Of a DNA stretch of 64,000 nucleotides, positions 44,234-56,902 are shown piece by piece (positions within the stretch are counted from its first letter, which is position 1; each line of letters opens with the position of its first letter). Under the pieces are notes generated by a model. It was not told where the DNA came from. It made no database searches and worked only from the letters and a program-made list of their open reading frames with translations. Location: NCBI GenBank assembly GCA_016800925.1, contig JABCPU010000168.1, positions 1 to 64,000 on the forward strand, in the 5' to 3' direction. The DNA comes from Suillus spraguei (Eukaryota; Basidiomycota; Agaricomycetes; Boletales; Suillaceae). A program made the position numbers and the translations under genes.

Positions 44234-47200
44234 ATGGATCCGTCTGAAATATCACCCGAGTACGAGTTCACAGTCCGCAACCACATTCGCCAGACCTTCC
44301 TTCCTTACGTTAGGAAGCACATTACCAGAGATCATGTCGCATATACCCAGTTTAAGCTCGAGCAGGTCCGTTATAATTTTTTTCAGACCAAGAATCTATC
44401 ATGATGCGGCAAAGATCTTCACAGAATCCTTAGATTTTGTCCCATTAGCCGACCCGCACGCGCTCGTGCTACCACCAGATCCACTCGATACCCTCGCCGA
44501 GTCTCTGAGAGATCTTGACGTGTCCTTTGATGAACGTTTGACGACAGACGGAGATACCGTATGCAAGCTCAAATCATTGCTCAAGACTACTGTATATGAA
44601 GGCAGGGAACTCCGCAGCGAAGCCTGCTGGCGGGAGGAGGATCACATGTGTCCGTTGTGTTCCTTTCATGCTCACATTGCCATGAGGTAAATGTGTCATA
44701 GATGCACACATTGCAGAGATATACAGACCAATGACTCCCATCCTTACCAACCGTGCGCGAAGGCAGACCCCGAAAGCAGGTTTCAATGCTCTCCGTGCAT
44801 CTCTTCCTCGCACACAGCCTGCGCTATTCGAGCACACCGGTATCAAACCTGTAGTGGTAGCACAAATCGAGGATTCGGATATACCTGATCTGGAGGAGGT
44901 TTTGTACGTGACCTTTGTCTTACTCTTGGATTACCACTGACAAAGATGGATGGAACAGGGATGTTCGCCTCGCGATCGAATCCACTACTCGCACTTGCAT
45001 CCTTTCGCTATTTAAATTGGCAAATCCACCTGCACAACCAACCGAGACTAACGTGCATGTCACTTCTTTTCTGCGCGCTAATTCCCCTCCGCTTCAGATT
45101 CAACGTCCACTCTCTCCCCCTCTCTTCCCCCGATCCAAAGCAAGCCCGGATTCGTTATGGACAGGTATTGCGAATGCAAAAGACATCGTGGGTCGGCTAA
45201 ATGCTGTACCTGCTCCTATTCCGGAAGAGCTAGAAGACGACGTAGACAGCGTCAACATGTCGATCGTCGATGGATGGGGTATGTGTGTCGTTTCCGTTGC
45301 TTCATTCTTAGTAGATGAACAAAAGACTGATTATTAAATGCGTAGCTGTCCTCCCTATCTCTTCTCCGCCTTCCGCTTCGCCTTTCTCCTCGCAAGGCAC
45401 AGAAATCGACGAACTATGGAAGGCCTCACCGACTCCGCCTGGCACGCCTGCTACAAGCCTTTTCAATGCTAGAATGGGTGAGCATATACTCATATATCTA
45501 ATATATTTCTCTGACCTTGTCCCCAACCATGTTTTTTTTTTTGGCTTTTTTTCACCATGGACTGGTAGACGAAGTAGAGATCCCACGTATTCACAAACCT
45601 GGACACATACCGCACTCACTCAAACAAAGGGGTTCTGATAGGTGCGTGATGCAGCCTATATATGAGCGCTTGCTCACTCACTTTTTTCAGTCTCAAGTCA
45701 CTTATCGAGCACCTGAAGCCCGTGCTTGCTGCGAAGTTGAAAGAGGGAAATACTACAGCACCGACAAATCAGAATACGAATATTGCATTATCTCTTTCTT
45801 CCCCGAGCGAGGGAATCCTTGATGCAGAAGACTCTATGCTCGGGCAGCCACCCTCTGTTTGTGTTGCTTCGCCCCCGCCTACGCATGCCGGAAGAGACAG
45901 AAGAAAGAGGTTGGACAAAGATCAGGACTTGGCAGACATTGATGTGGAACAGGATCTCGACGTGACTCTCCGACATATGTACCGAGAGGTGCGGGAGGAG
46001 AACATCGAGGGGTGTGTGTTAGAGGAGAGGTTGGATGAAAAGGATGTTGCGTTAATGAATGGTGCGTCCGTCTCCGTCATCTTTTCGTGGCTGGTGACAT
46101 CCTTTGTAATCTCATTCTTATTGGTATATTTTCCCGATGTTTTCTCTCGAGTGTCTTCTCAAAATTTCGGATTTCTTACACCACTGTCACTCGGCAGTCC
46201 CACACCTTCCCCTGCCTACCATACACGTGGGGTCGTCTCTACGTCCTACAAGTATGAGGGCTCTCATACGTGGAGGCAAGATGAACGCAAACCTTCAGAG
46301 GCACACTACTCTGGAACCCGTAAAAGGTATCAAACCGCTTAACCTCGAGTTATCTTGGAGGTACGTAATCCGCTTTCCTGGTCCCATTAGAATAAGCGCC
46401 CTTTGGTTGTCATCTCGAATCTACTCTCATACATACTGGCGCACGCAGACCCTTCAAGTTCACGCCCCCGATCCCAACTGATGAAACCGTCTCTCTTGTC
46501 GTTGAACCTATTTCGGATGACCTCGTGAAACTAGGCTACGCTGACAAGGCAAGCGAAGCGAAGATTCATAGACTGCTCGAAGACCTCGAACTCGAAACTG
46601 CCTCTTATCATTCGGCCAACGTAGCGCAATCGAAGAAATCAAAAGACAGATGCGGTACAGGGAGTTTCGGTCTCTCACCTCCCCGCCCTCGCAAGCCCTT
46701 CCTGCTAGAAGAGGGATTTGAACTGGTGCTGACGAAGAGAGAGCGAAGGCTTCACGCCGGCCTTCCTGAATTCGAGAATCAGCGTGAACATCGTACTAAA
46801 TATGGTGAAGATTGTCATGAGCGACAAGATGAAGTCAAAGCCGGAGATGAAATCTTCCTTGAAACAGACAACGATCAGCCGGCGAAGCCCCCTCGTCCTG
46901 TCTTTCATGATTCTGGCACTTTGGATAGTATTCCTGACGTTGTCGACCACTCCGATGTTGCAGATAGTGATTTTTCAGGTGCTACGTTTAGCGATCCGGG
47001 AACTGCGTTCGATCATTCTGGCGTTGCATTCCCCAACCTCCGCGACAATGAAGCATGTTATCAAAAGCGAGATGGCCCGAGTCCCTTGGAAGCTGTCTAC
47101 TCATCCGATGATGTTGATTACTTTGGCAAAGACGAGCATAACCTCCACCGTGTGCGCCAACCTCAGGATCAGGAGCAAGATAGGGATCAGTACCATGAAG

Positions 47201-48673
47201 GACCATCTTCATCTTCCCCATTACCGACATGGCCCCGGTACGGCTCAAGTCTATACCCGGCCAGGCGTCTTGACCAAGATTACGCGATGGCTAACCATTC
47301 CCAAGATATCTGTACGGAATCCGCTTTTTTCCCGCTTTCGTTTGGCTCCCATAGCGAGCGGGTGTCAAGGTGTCCGACAGAACGAGGTGTACTCCCAATT
47401 GGTGACGAGGAACGAAATGTGTTACCGGATACCGACAGCCCAAGAAAAACTCAAGGCGTCTCGGACAAGGACCAACCGGCGAACATGTCGTCATTCTTAC
47501 GATATTTCGTCCCGGAAGTGGATACTAGTAGTACCGCTTCCCCTGCATTCAAACGCAGACGACTAGATGATACCAAGACCACCATCGCCACGCGAGGGTT
47601 TTTAGATGACCACCTCACACTGCGCAACAAGTTCGTGATGCGTGACCCCCCTCCGTTGGTAACCCCCACGATCATCCCTGAACCCCAGACTTTGCAACTT
47701 GACAACACCTCGCCACCCCGTGTCATACCTCCAGAAATCCTCAACACCCATACCATGTGTCTCCCTGATGTGTGGAACCCACCGACTGCGAGCCATTGCT
47801 ATCTTGGAAGTATGGCTCTCATCCAGAAACGCGCGCTCATCCGGGCCCTGCAAGCCCCCGAGTGCCGGGTGCATCTTGTAGAGAGGTATGTATTAGGTGG
47901 AGTGGACATTGTGATGGATCCAGACACAGCTGTGCTAGTTGCGCCGCTGCTGGCACTTCCCTCTCAGGTTGAAGGACTCGCCGATCGCATCTCGCAGGCA
48001 TCCTGGCGATATACACATATCCTCATCATTCTTGAGGCGTTCCCAAGCGCAAATACATTTACGACAGAAATAAATACGAACAACGTCAAACTAACTCCCT
48101 ATGCGTTCTCGCCGCCCGTGCTCAAAGCAGTTAAGAAGTTCCGCCGGCTCTTGATCATCGCCGAGGGTTGTGGGACGAAGAACGTAGGGTGTGGGATTCA
48201 ATGGGCGTTTGCCAATGATGTGGGCGAGGCAGCTTTATTTGTGAGGATGTTTGGGAACTTGGCTCAGGAATGGGCTTCCAATGAAGGTGGGAATGCACTT
48301 TGGCAAGATCGGGGGTGGCTACAGGTCGACGAACACGAGGTGTGTTCACTCTGTGCTTCTGATTCAGTCCCACACGGTGTACACTATGTTGCCCGTTTTC
48401 TTTTTAGGATGAGGCGGATCTTGCGAGTGTGGAGGGTATGAACCCTTTCGCAGCCTTCGTGATGCTGTATCAGGGATCACTGCAAGAAATTCTCGACATG
48501 TCTCCTGAGAGTCGTGTGGCAGAATTTTCTTATCTGGTGGGAAGCCAACGGATAGTAAGATGTTTTGTATGTTCCGACATTCGTAAATTCATTGCGGACT
48601 TTCCTAGGCCTCCCTAAACGCTGTTATCGAGCGGCGTACGCAGGAGATGGATGAAGGTGCGGACCGTTACTGA
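44234..48673 (+). CDS. SHOC1/ZIP2-like XPF-fold meiotic recombination protein
   Basis: Eleven exons (44234-44365, 44415-44686, 44727-44903, 44959-45278, 45346-45477, 45569-45641, 45691-46061, 46198-46360, 46449-48339, 48408-48554, 48608-48673) give 1247 residues, all phases consistent. The N-terminal part (EYEFTV, then LPYVRKHITRDHVAYTQF) and a long acidic, Asp/Ser-rich middle are followed by a folded C-terminal domain (about residues 950-1230): ALIQKRALIRALQAPECRVH, VERYVLGGVDIVMDPDTAVL, VAPLLALPSQVEGLADRI, YTHILIILEAFP, SPPVLKAVKKFRRLLIIAEG and then MNPFAAFVMLYQGSLQEIL (HhH-like). This order matches the catalytically dead XPF-like domain of ZIP2/SHOC1, part of the ZMM crossover machinery. 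No ERKxxxD nuclease motif is visible. The assignment is from recalled family pattern, not a search. Confidence 0.6.
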
Positions 48674-49469
48674 ATCTGGCCTATATTTCAAGGGGATGGA
48701 TGTACCGCATGGATGATTTCATTTTGTGGTAAATATACCACTTTAATCCAATTTCATCTTGACCTTCCTGTGTTGATGGGTTGACTTGAGAAGCAAACTA
48801 TGTCGAGAACATTCGTCCGACATGGGGGCGGAGCCTGCCAATGCGTGTTGTACATTGTTTACTTCATAAGTCAACGGTGCGGAAATTACAATGATCTCAA
48901 AAATGGGGAGTATGGTTCGAGAAGGGTGTTCATACAATAGACGCACGTTATACAGCCACCTTATCATCACCACGTTTTTTTTTGCTTAATGACAAGGGCC
49001 TTGATGCAGTGCAGTCTGTAGTGGGCGACGCCGTTCGCTCGGCAAACTAACCTTAAACACGCGCTGACATACGCTAACAGGTGTAAAGGACCGAGGCTCC
49101 GTCGGCCGCGGTGCTGATTCCCGAAGTACTATAGCAGTTTTAGTAAGGTTGCGAAGAGCATTGATATGTATCAGCAGTAGGGTCGAATGAAATCAGACAA
49201 AAAACCATACCAATGGGGACCGAAGGCGCCTGCTGCATGTACATGCGGGAAACCACGAGGCGCTTGAGTGGAGGCTCTCATTTGCAATAGGGAGGTGGAG
49301 ACATTAAGCGGTTAATAATTGCTACTTCCTGTGTTTCACGTGAGAGTCATATCGCATCAAGTCGTCAGTATCGATTTCCCATTCCGCACTTTTGGTACTG
49401 GAGTGGAAATATAAAGTTAGTATGAGACGAGGATCTTTCGTCAGAAGCAACACCTCCAATACCTAGAAC
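48674..49469. other. Intergenic
   Basis: I see no gene here. Confidence 0.4.
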
Positions 49470-49833
49470 ATGGATAAGCAGACACAGTTGCAAGGAACCC
49501 AAAACAAGGCCGATTTGCAGCGGGACTATCGCCAGAAGGAGCGGCTCGCCTTTCGCAATCTGCTGGGGGCCGTGAACGAAGTCGAGCGCACTAATGCTCG
49601 CTCTCGACGCGAGATTTTGAAAAGAGGTGAGTATTCTGAAGTCCACATATTACAAAGCTGATGAGACAAAAGCTACCGAGTGTCTCCGACGTCTGGGACA
49701 AGAGCAAGATGACTTGCAAAAGCAACTTGAGGTGCTCCCCAACAATGCTACAGGTGTTGGGAGCTTTCAGCCGGAAGGTAGGATGCTCTGCGGTCGCGTG
49801 TACCTCGGACTGAGTAGGCGCACGCAGCTATAA
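49470..49833 (+). CDS. Small basic-region protein (bZIP/bHLH-like), copy 1
   Basis: Exon 1 49470-49626 and exon 2 49673-49833 (46-nt intron) give about 105 residues. A basic segment KADLQRDYRQKERLAFRNLL is followed by VNEVERTNARSRREILKRG, then, after the intron, a heptad-like helix (ATECLRRLGQEQDDLQKQLE). The plan of basic region, helix, intron after KRG and coiled coil is the same as in the gene at 51755, so the two are diverged tandem relatives. A small DNA-binding dimer is possible. The C-terminal 18 residues may be intron read-through. Confidence 0.5.
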
Positions 49834-50737
49834 TATTGTCCGATGAAGATTTCCGGTGGCTACAATCTTTTTTAGCTCAGTGACAACATCCTTGTGAGTG
49901 GCCGGAGGGATCGGGAGGGCTATAGGAGGTGCATCCAAAATGGGAGTGTATACGAGTACCATTGGAGGATGAGCCGGAGCTAATACTCACGTAGTAAAGT
50001 GGACACCAAGGACTAGAGTTGTGACACCTGTATTTCATAAAACATTAGTTCCAGATGACTGCAGTCAACCAAAATGGACAGGAAGCACATTTACAACGTA
50101 CGAGTAAGTTTATCTATCTAGTGCCACGGGGGGAACGATTTCAAGGGGCGCTAGGTCAACGTATAAGCTATGACCTTATCATCAGCACAAAATTAGCAGG
50201 CCCTGGATGACTCATTGTCTTGAATGGTTCCCACGCCTGGAGTGATTGGTAGATCAGTATTAACTTCGAAGGGTAACTGATCAAGTCAGCCCCCGGTGAT
50301 ACAACCTCCATTGACTCGTTGTCTTAAGGATTTCTGATACCTCCTCCATCGAAATATGAATCCATTGGATTTAACAGGCACCCGATGGCACTTATCGATG
50401 AAAAAACTTTGATTCGGCCGGCGGGAACGGCGGACCAGTGGGGGTACGCTCAACACTGGGGCATTTTGCGGTCTTAGTGATGCGACGCAGGGCACAGGTG
50501 CCCTTTAGACTAGATAGAAATGTCCTAGATTTACCCCACATGGACATAAATTTGAAAAAAAAAAACCTTTGATTTTGTTACGTGTCCATGGCGCTCCACG
50601 AATATAGTTGTGGCTGTATTCGAAAAGTTCAAAATCATGAGACCTGGGAGTGAGTCAGCAAGAATGATGAGAGGGATGGGATCGCTCCTCACATTATAAG
50701 CAAGAGAATGTCTGAGTAGCCTCGACGGACTGCCAGG
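49834..50737. other. Intergenic
   Basis: No gene recognised. Confidence 0.35.
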
Positions 50738-50827
50738 ATGGCTGAGGACACTGTCCCGATTATTGAGCGCTTTGAAATCATGGCGCTAGCCACGTCATCA
50801 GACGCTCAAGTTCAAGTTGATGCGAAA
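50738..50827 (+). CDS. Possible first exon of an unrecognised gene
   Basis: ATG at 50738 opens 30 codons (MAEDTVPIIERFEIMALATS, then SDAQVQVDAK) up to a good GTAAGT donor at 50828. A later segment near 51064-51150 (MEKEFTLLPMSDIVSYNDRL) could be a further exon. No family is recognised and the middle is unresolved. Confidence 0.3.
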
Positions 50828-51150
50828 GTAAGTACCCACATCAAGGACACATGGTGGCACCATGGGTTTACAATAATAGGGGATACTGTTATGTGAGTCA
50901 TGTCGAAGATTTGGAGGTACACTTCACGGCACCACAGTCCCTGAGCTTATCAGGATTCCAGGGTGCCCAGTGCCCGCTGCCGCCGCCGCCAAGTGCGGCT
51001 TCAGATGTTGATATAGCTAAGACGCCTGCAGATCTGTGCGCAAGTCAAATTAGTTGTTTTTAGAGATGGAGAAAGAGTTCACCCTTCTCCCCATGTCCGA
51101 CATTGTCTCGTACAATGATCGCTTGCGGGGGTTACCCGAGGTTACCTTTT

Positions 51151-51754
51151 AGTCATTGCTGAAAGCGTACACAGGTGCCGCACGTCCGGGGCTGATGGAG
51201 ACGTCAATGGCTATGCACGATAAGATAAGTACTAGCAAGCATCGGGGGCAACATGATTGGACCATCGCAAATTTGGAACACAAACTAATATTTAACAGGT
51301 CATCTGCCTTCTCAAGTATGCCGTAAAACTCCGGCAACATGTACAAAGTACCGTCTCAATGGACAAAAATTGGATACAAAAAATTATATCGCAAGCGGTG
51401 AACACGTGTTTCATCCGGTCATGACGGTATAACTACTCGCATAAGACGACAACCGGGGCCACATGAGGTTACTCCAAGCTTCCAATCTTCTTATAGCAGG
51501 AGGCGCTGACTCCTGAGGAGGAAGTCACTTCGGGCCGAAACTCTCGTTGTCAGAACGAACTTGCCAGAAAAGTTGAAGTTGTTGTACTGTCGACCCTGAA
51601 TGGCTGAAGTGTTCAATCAATCAACCAACGTGGTATGAAAGTACTTATAAGATGCGCCGCGGCACTGGTCAAATGACAGTCCCAGTTGACAACTACATTG
51701 AGACTTTGTCTTCTACATCAAGACCTCGTCTTCCACATCGAGTGACTTTTCTAC
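51151..51754. other. Intergenic
   Basis: No gene recognised. The 3' end is the promoter of the gene at 51755. Confidence 0.35.
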
Positions 51755-52426
51755 ATGAACGGATTCAACGCTCCAAACCCGCAGAGCCCGCGGCCTGTGA
51801 GGGATAACAGATCTGCTGCTCAACGACGTTACAGGAAGAAGGAAGAAGACGGATTTTTGCAACTGCGAGAGGTCCTTAAGGAAGTGGCAAAGGATGATCC
51901 GCGAACCAGACAGGAAATCTTGAGGAGAGGTCTGTTCGCCTCTTTATGTTGTTTTTCTTTATCTGATGGCACATTGAAGCTTCCTGTGAGCTTAGACGCC
52001 TGGCGGATGAAAACCATCTGTTATCACAACAGAAAGCACTTATTGAAGCTTGTCACTCTCCCAGAGAGAGTTACAGATATGAACGTTCTCCATCACCATC
52101 ATGTAAGGGAAAACGACCAACATCATAGAGATCAACTGGATTGACGACTTCGTCTAGGTGGCAGTATTCACGAGGTGGCAGAAATCACGTGGGCTGACAT
52201 GGCACGCTACCGTGTATTCGATGCTGCAATGTCAGCAAACGCGACCGTGCCCACAGCACAAGACTATGAATGGTTCACCCAGCTGTATGATGCAACCATG
52301 GCGCAAGACAATAGTCAGTTAAAGCATCAGTGGGCATCACACCAGAGCGAGGATTTTACTACATGGCCGCATAATGGAAGTGGTTATCATGCGAGCCTGT
52401 GTGCCAACTGTCAGCATGGTCAATAA
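51755..52426 (+). CDS. Small basic-region protein (bZIP/bHLH-like), copy 2
   Basis: Exons 51755-51929, 51980-52102 and 52158-52426 give 188 residues. The N-terminus VRDNRSAAQRRYRKKEEDGF has the NxxAA pattern of a bZIP basic region, with the following basic residues offset by one. FLQLREVLKEVAKDDPRTRQ and ACELRRL-like SCELRRLADENHLLSQQK form a short leucine-containing helix with heptad character. The remainder (EVAEITWADMARYRVFDAAM, YEWFTQLYDATM) has no known domain. I infer a small nuclear DNA-binding protein, but the bHLH or bZIP class is not settled. Confidence 0.6.
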
Positions 52427-52946
52427 TTGTATTTAGGAGTCAAGTGGGAGCCATGGGCATCGAGGGGCAGGTCCCTCATTATGATAGGTCGGACACTAAT
52501 CATTTGTATCGATATTGGTCTTCAGTCAATATGTATTTTTTTCCATAGACATCGTGCGATGATACTATAGCAAATATGAGTTTGTGGCATTCCGTAACAG
52601 AGCAACCCCATATGGTTAATCGACCTGCAGGCTTTTTGTCCTTAACAAGTCCACGAAGGAGAGAATTTGTTGACCAGCTTCGAGAACCAAGCTAACTTGT
52701 TTGAAATAAATAATTACATAATAATTAATGGGAGCACTCTAGATCTGAGTTTAAAATATAGATAAGATTATCGACCTTCTCATCGTTTAGTGTAAAGATC
52801 GCTTTATCACCAAGGCTCTACTCGTCGGTACCAAGCCTTTTCGGACTAACATCTGCTCTGTGCACGTCAAACACAACCGCGTGGACCATCTAAGGCCTTG
52901 CTAACAGCCAGACTTTTCATCGTCCTAACTTTCTACTGTGACTACC
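52427..52946. other. Intergenic, promoter of phosphoglycerate mutase
   Basis: No gene recognised. Confidence 0.4.
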
Positions 52947-54782
52947 ATGCCCGAGGTCAAAAACAAGGTCTGCCTGATGTGGGTATCGCAGTAGTATCTG
53001 AATGTAAATGCCTGCTTCATTGACAATAATTGCTACAGTGTTCACGATGGATGGGGAATCTCTCCAGAGAAAGGCATGAAAGGTGATGCTATCGATGCGG
53101 CAGATACCACCAACATGGATACCATTGCCGAAAAACATTCCTATCGCACCCTTTTTGCGCATGGAAACGCGGTCGGCTTGAATGATGGGCTCATGGGCAA
53201 CTCTGAAGTCGGGCATGTACAATATGCATTTCCATATCGCTCAACTACAACTAATCTAAATAAATATCTCAGCCACCTCAATATCGGAGCGGGCCGTATC
53301 GTATGGCAAGATATCGTCAAGATCGATGTGTCCATTGCAAAACGACAATTCCACAAAAATGAGACGATCCTTGCGAGCATGAAGCGTGCCAAGGACGGAA
53401 ATGGTCGTCTTCACCTCCTCGGTCTGGTCAGTATGTCACGATGACAGCCGTGCACTGCACCACTTTAACTCCACTTCGTAGGTTTCGGATGGTGGTGTGC
53501 ATTCTCACATTAGACATTTGAAGGCGCTCTTGGAGACTGCGAAGGAATCCGGCGTTCCTCACACTTATGTCCACTTTTTCGGCGACGGCCGTGACACTGC
53601 ACCTCGCTCAGCTAAAGGTTACGCACAAGAATTGCTGGACTTTATGAAAGAGATCAAGTATGGTACGCTTGCTACGGTTGTTGGCAGATACTATGCAATG
53701 GACCGCGACAAGCGTTGGGAGCGCATCAAGATCGCTGTTGATGGCCTCGTCCGCGGCGAGGGCGAAGAAGGTAAAGACATCCTCGAAAAAATTGAGGAGA
53801 GGTACAAGAAGGATGAGACCGATGAATTCCTCAAGCCCATCATTGTAAATGGGGACGAGGGGCGCATTAAAGAGGGAGATACACTATTTTTCTTCAATTA
53901 CCGCTCAGATCGGATGCGGGAGATTGCAACTGTCATCGGACTGCCGGACAAGCCCATCGAAATAGATGTCCCTAAAGACCTGGTAACTCTGCACCCTAAC
54001 CGAACATTTTAATTCGTACTGATCGCATAGTGTAGCACATCACCACCATGTCCCGGTACAATGCCGAGTTCCCATTCCCAGTAGCCTTCCCACCCCAAGC
54101 CATGACCAACGTTTTGGCCGAGTGGCTTTCCAAACAAGGTGTGTCGCAAGCGCATATCGCAGAGACAGAGAAATACGCCCATGTCACGTTCTTCTTTAAT
54201 GGTGGGCTCGAGAAGCAGTTCCCTGCAGAGGAACGCCATATGATCGCATCTCCCAAAGTCGCTACATACGACAAGCAACCCGGGATGAGCGCTCAAGGTG
54301 TCGCAGACAAAGTCGCTGAGGTCGTCAAGAGCAATAAGCACGAGTTCGTTATGTGCAATTTTGCCCCGCCCGACATGGTCGGTCACACGGGTGTGTATGA
54401 TGCTGCAGTAGAGGCTATCACTGCTACTGATAAAGCGGTCGGAACGGTCTACGATGCATGCGTTGAGGCTGGATACGTCTTACTCATCACTGCAGACCAC
54501 GGAAATGCGGAGCAAATGATCAACTTGGAGACTGGTGCCCCTCATACTGCACACACTACCAACGAGGTGCCTTTTATCATGACAGCCCAGGGTCTCGAGT
54601 TTGCGAGCGATGAGGAAGATGGCGAAGGAGAAGAGGGGGGTGCGCTGGCTGATGTTGCACCCACTATTTTGGCGATTATGGGCTTGACCCAACCCGAAGG
54701 TAAGACTCGTATACGATTGGGTGTGATCCTTTATTGATGACTTCCATTAGAAATGACCGGGCGCTCGTTACTGAAGAAATAG
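52947..54782 (+). CDS. gpmI: 2,3-bisphosphoglycerate-independent phosphoglycerate mutase
   Basis: Exons 52947-52978, 53039-53212, 53273-53426, 53482-53982, 54036-54699 and 54751-54782 give 518 residues, the usual length of iPGM. The start KVCLIVHDGWGISP carries the first metal-binding Asp. LMGNSEVGH holds the phosphorylated catalytic Ser. VSDGGVHSH, HFFGDGRDT, FFNYRSDRMR, NFAPPDMVGHTG and LLITADHGNAEQM supply substrate and Mn ligands in the family order. It interconverts 3- and 2-phosphoglycerate in glycolysis. Intron 2 (53213-53272) is best read as GC-AG (GG|GCATGT), cutting within the NSEVGH motif codons. Its 60 nt are free of stops and divisible by three, so retention would insert 20 residues. 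Confidence 0.95.
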
Positions 54783-56902
54783 ATAAGGTAGACGCCGATG
54801 CAACTTATACAAAAATTGTAGAAGATACCGTCACTGTAGAAATATAATATACCTCTCAGAAAGTCAAGTAGGAGCCACGAAAATATCGCGACATGAAAGA
54901 TACGCAGTCCCAAGATCCGGTCAGGGCTTCCCCGACTCCCACGGATGCAATTGTCAAACGCAAAGTCTGTCTTGATTGACGGGGACTATCCAGTTCATGC
55001 TTAAAATATCAAGCTCTTGTCCATTTTCCATCTGAAACATCACTGGTTCCTGTTATAGGTCACGTCGCAACGTGTCCTGCAGGCCTGAGGGCTTCGAAGC
55101 TTCCATTCTCCCCTCTGATCTCCTCACCCCACATATCACTACTTCTGGCCAAAGGGCCCTTGATCGTTGCCCGAATCTTCAACTTTGAAACTTGCGGTGT
55201 TACTCGCTCCAATCAATGCGACCTTCGATGGCATCTGATACTGCATTTTGCACGTGTTCACTTCGGATCAGGGTCATTGAAGGATCCGTAGGTGGCTGTG
55301 AAAAATGCTGAACATGACTCTGGCAAACGGAGGCCGGACAGAAATGAGTAAGGACATGTGTGTCGAGCAGATCGTGAAACGTTGAATACAAGCCTTCAGG
55401 GAAAGGAATTAAATGAATGAACCGACTGGTCGAGGGAATTGGGAACTGGCTGATCGCCACCGCCACGCCTGATTGTGGGGACCGGTCTGGCTCATATGAT
55501 CGAGGTAAGAATACAATGTATTCATATACACCTGCCGGTTGTAAATGGGTCTTTGCAAAGTCTCCAGGGCTACGGTAAAACCCTTAAGCTAGAAGAGAGG
55601 TAATCTCCTGCCGCCTGTGGTTGTGCCGAGAGATCGAGAGCACACGGAAACCACCAACGGCGTGGCACGAACGCGGGACACCAAAAGCGAACGGAAGAAC
55701 TGCCCACAACCAAGGAAGGGCGACGGAAGAGATGCTAAAATGACCACAGTGGCAGAAGTTCTGGTTTGTGGTCGGAGTATTGTGTTGTAGTCAGTCCTAG
55801 ATAGATAGAGAGGTTCAGCCTTGAGTTCTGCAGTCCGTGCCCGGTCCATCACAAGAGGGGGTGGGAATAGGTCAGAGTATCGCCGCGTCTTCTTGGTTAC
55901 AAATCGCCCATTGTGCTCGTATCTCGCCGGAACACTCCATGCTTCGCCTGCCAGGAAAGCGGGCTGAATAAATGACCTTTATCGAGCAAGTCGGTGAGGA
56001 AGAAAACCCCTCGAATTCAAAGACGTACGTCATACTGACTAAACCAATTGGAGTTGGCATTACGCAAGACCCTGTAAGGTCTAGACTCGAGTGACCTCTT
56101 CGAATTCTTGTCTCAGGCTGCCATCAAAGGAAGACAAGAACGGTGTCTTTGAGATCATATCATATTATGATAGTTTCTCCAAATGTCCGGTATAGAAAGA
56201 ATGTTTGCGGTATAGCCAGTGACTAGGATAATCGTCATAAATATTATCTCTCTCCTGGATTATGTAAACCTACCTCGCACGACTGTTTGGAACCCGAGCT
56301 GCTCTTATGCTTTTGATAATGATTGAGAGTTGGGATTACCCTGCGCTGCGCGTGTTCGGGCCCTCGGGCACCAAACGAGAACGACATCTATTCCTTAATA
56401 AATTAGCGGGTTCCACCTACGTACGTAATTCGAGATCACCAACCTATGCTATTACTAATATTATAGTTTGTTCAATCACGACTCCCAGCTGCGCTGTAGA
56501 TTGGCGGCTGTTTGTAAACTGGAATAGTGTTCCTCCGAGAATCCGTCATCGACGACAACTTTCGTTCATGTACATAGTAGTCTCCGTTGCCCGAATCAAA
56601 CGTAACGAAAAAGGGCTGAAATAAACCACGCTGGAAATGGTTAGACATTCACATCACCAGTGAGAAGTTTCGATACTCACATTTACTCTACCTTTACGGT
56701 ATATACTGAGGATAAGTAGCCTTTGTAGCTCAGACATCATGAATCTTTTCACAGTACACCCAACACGGCTCCGCACTGCGATTCATTTCATTCAGAAGGT
56801 AACTCCTGGCGCTTGACAGCGCTTCCAAATTTTTTTATTAGTCGTCCACTCTCTCCTGTCTGGATCTGACGCGGTTGGTCTAGTCACATTACTGTATCTA
56901 TA
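54783..56902. other. Long spacer with one possible minus-strand exon
   Basis: A minus-strand open stretch at 55200-55466 without ATG (AISQFPIPSTSRFIHLIPFP, HVLTHFCPASVCQSHVQHFS, IRSEHVQNAVSDAIEGRIDW) looks protein-like and may be a C-terminal exon or relic. I do not recognise the family. Nothing else stands out. Confidence 0.35.

Noticed and set aside
46705..47566. Long alternative-frame ORFs inside the ZIP2-like gene
   Set aside because: The 46784-47566 frame is a shadow of the acidic repeat-like coding region; the main frame is phase-consistent over eleven exons.
52917..53222. Minus-strand ORFs across phosphoglycerate mutase (also 53141-53392 and 54009-54386)
   Set aside because: They mirror the well-supported plus-strand exons and have no independent family features.
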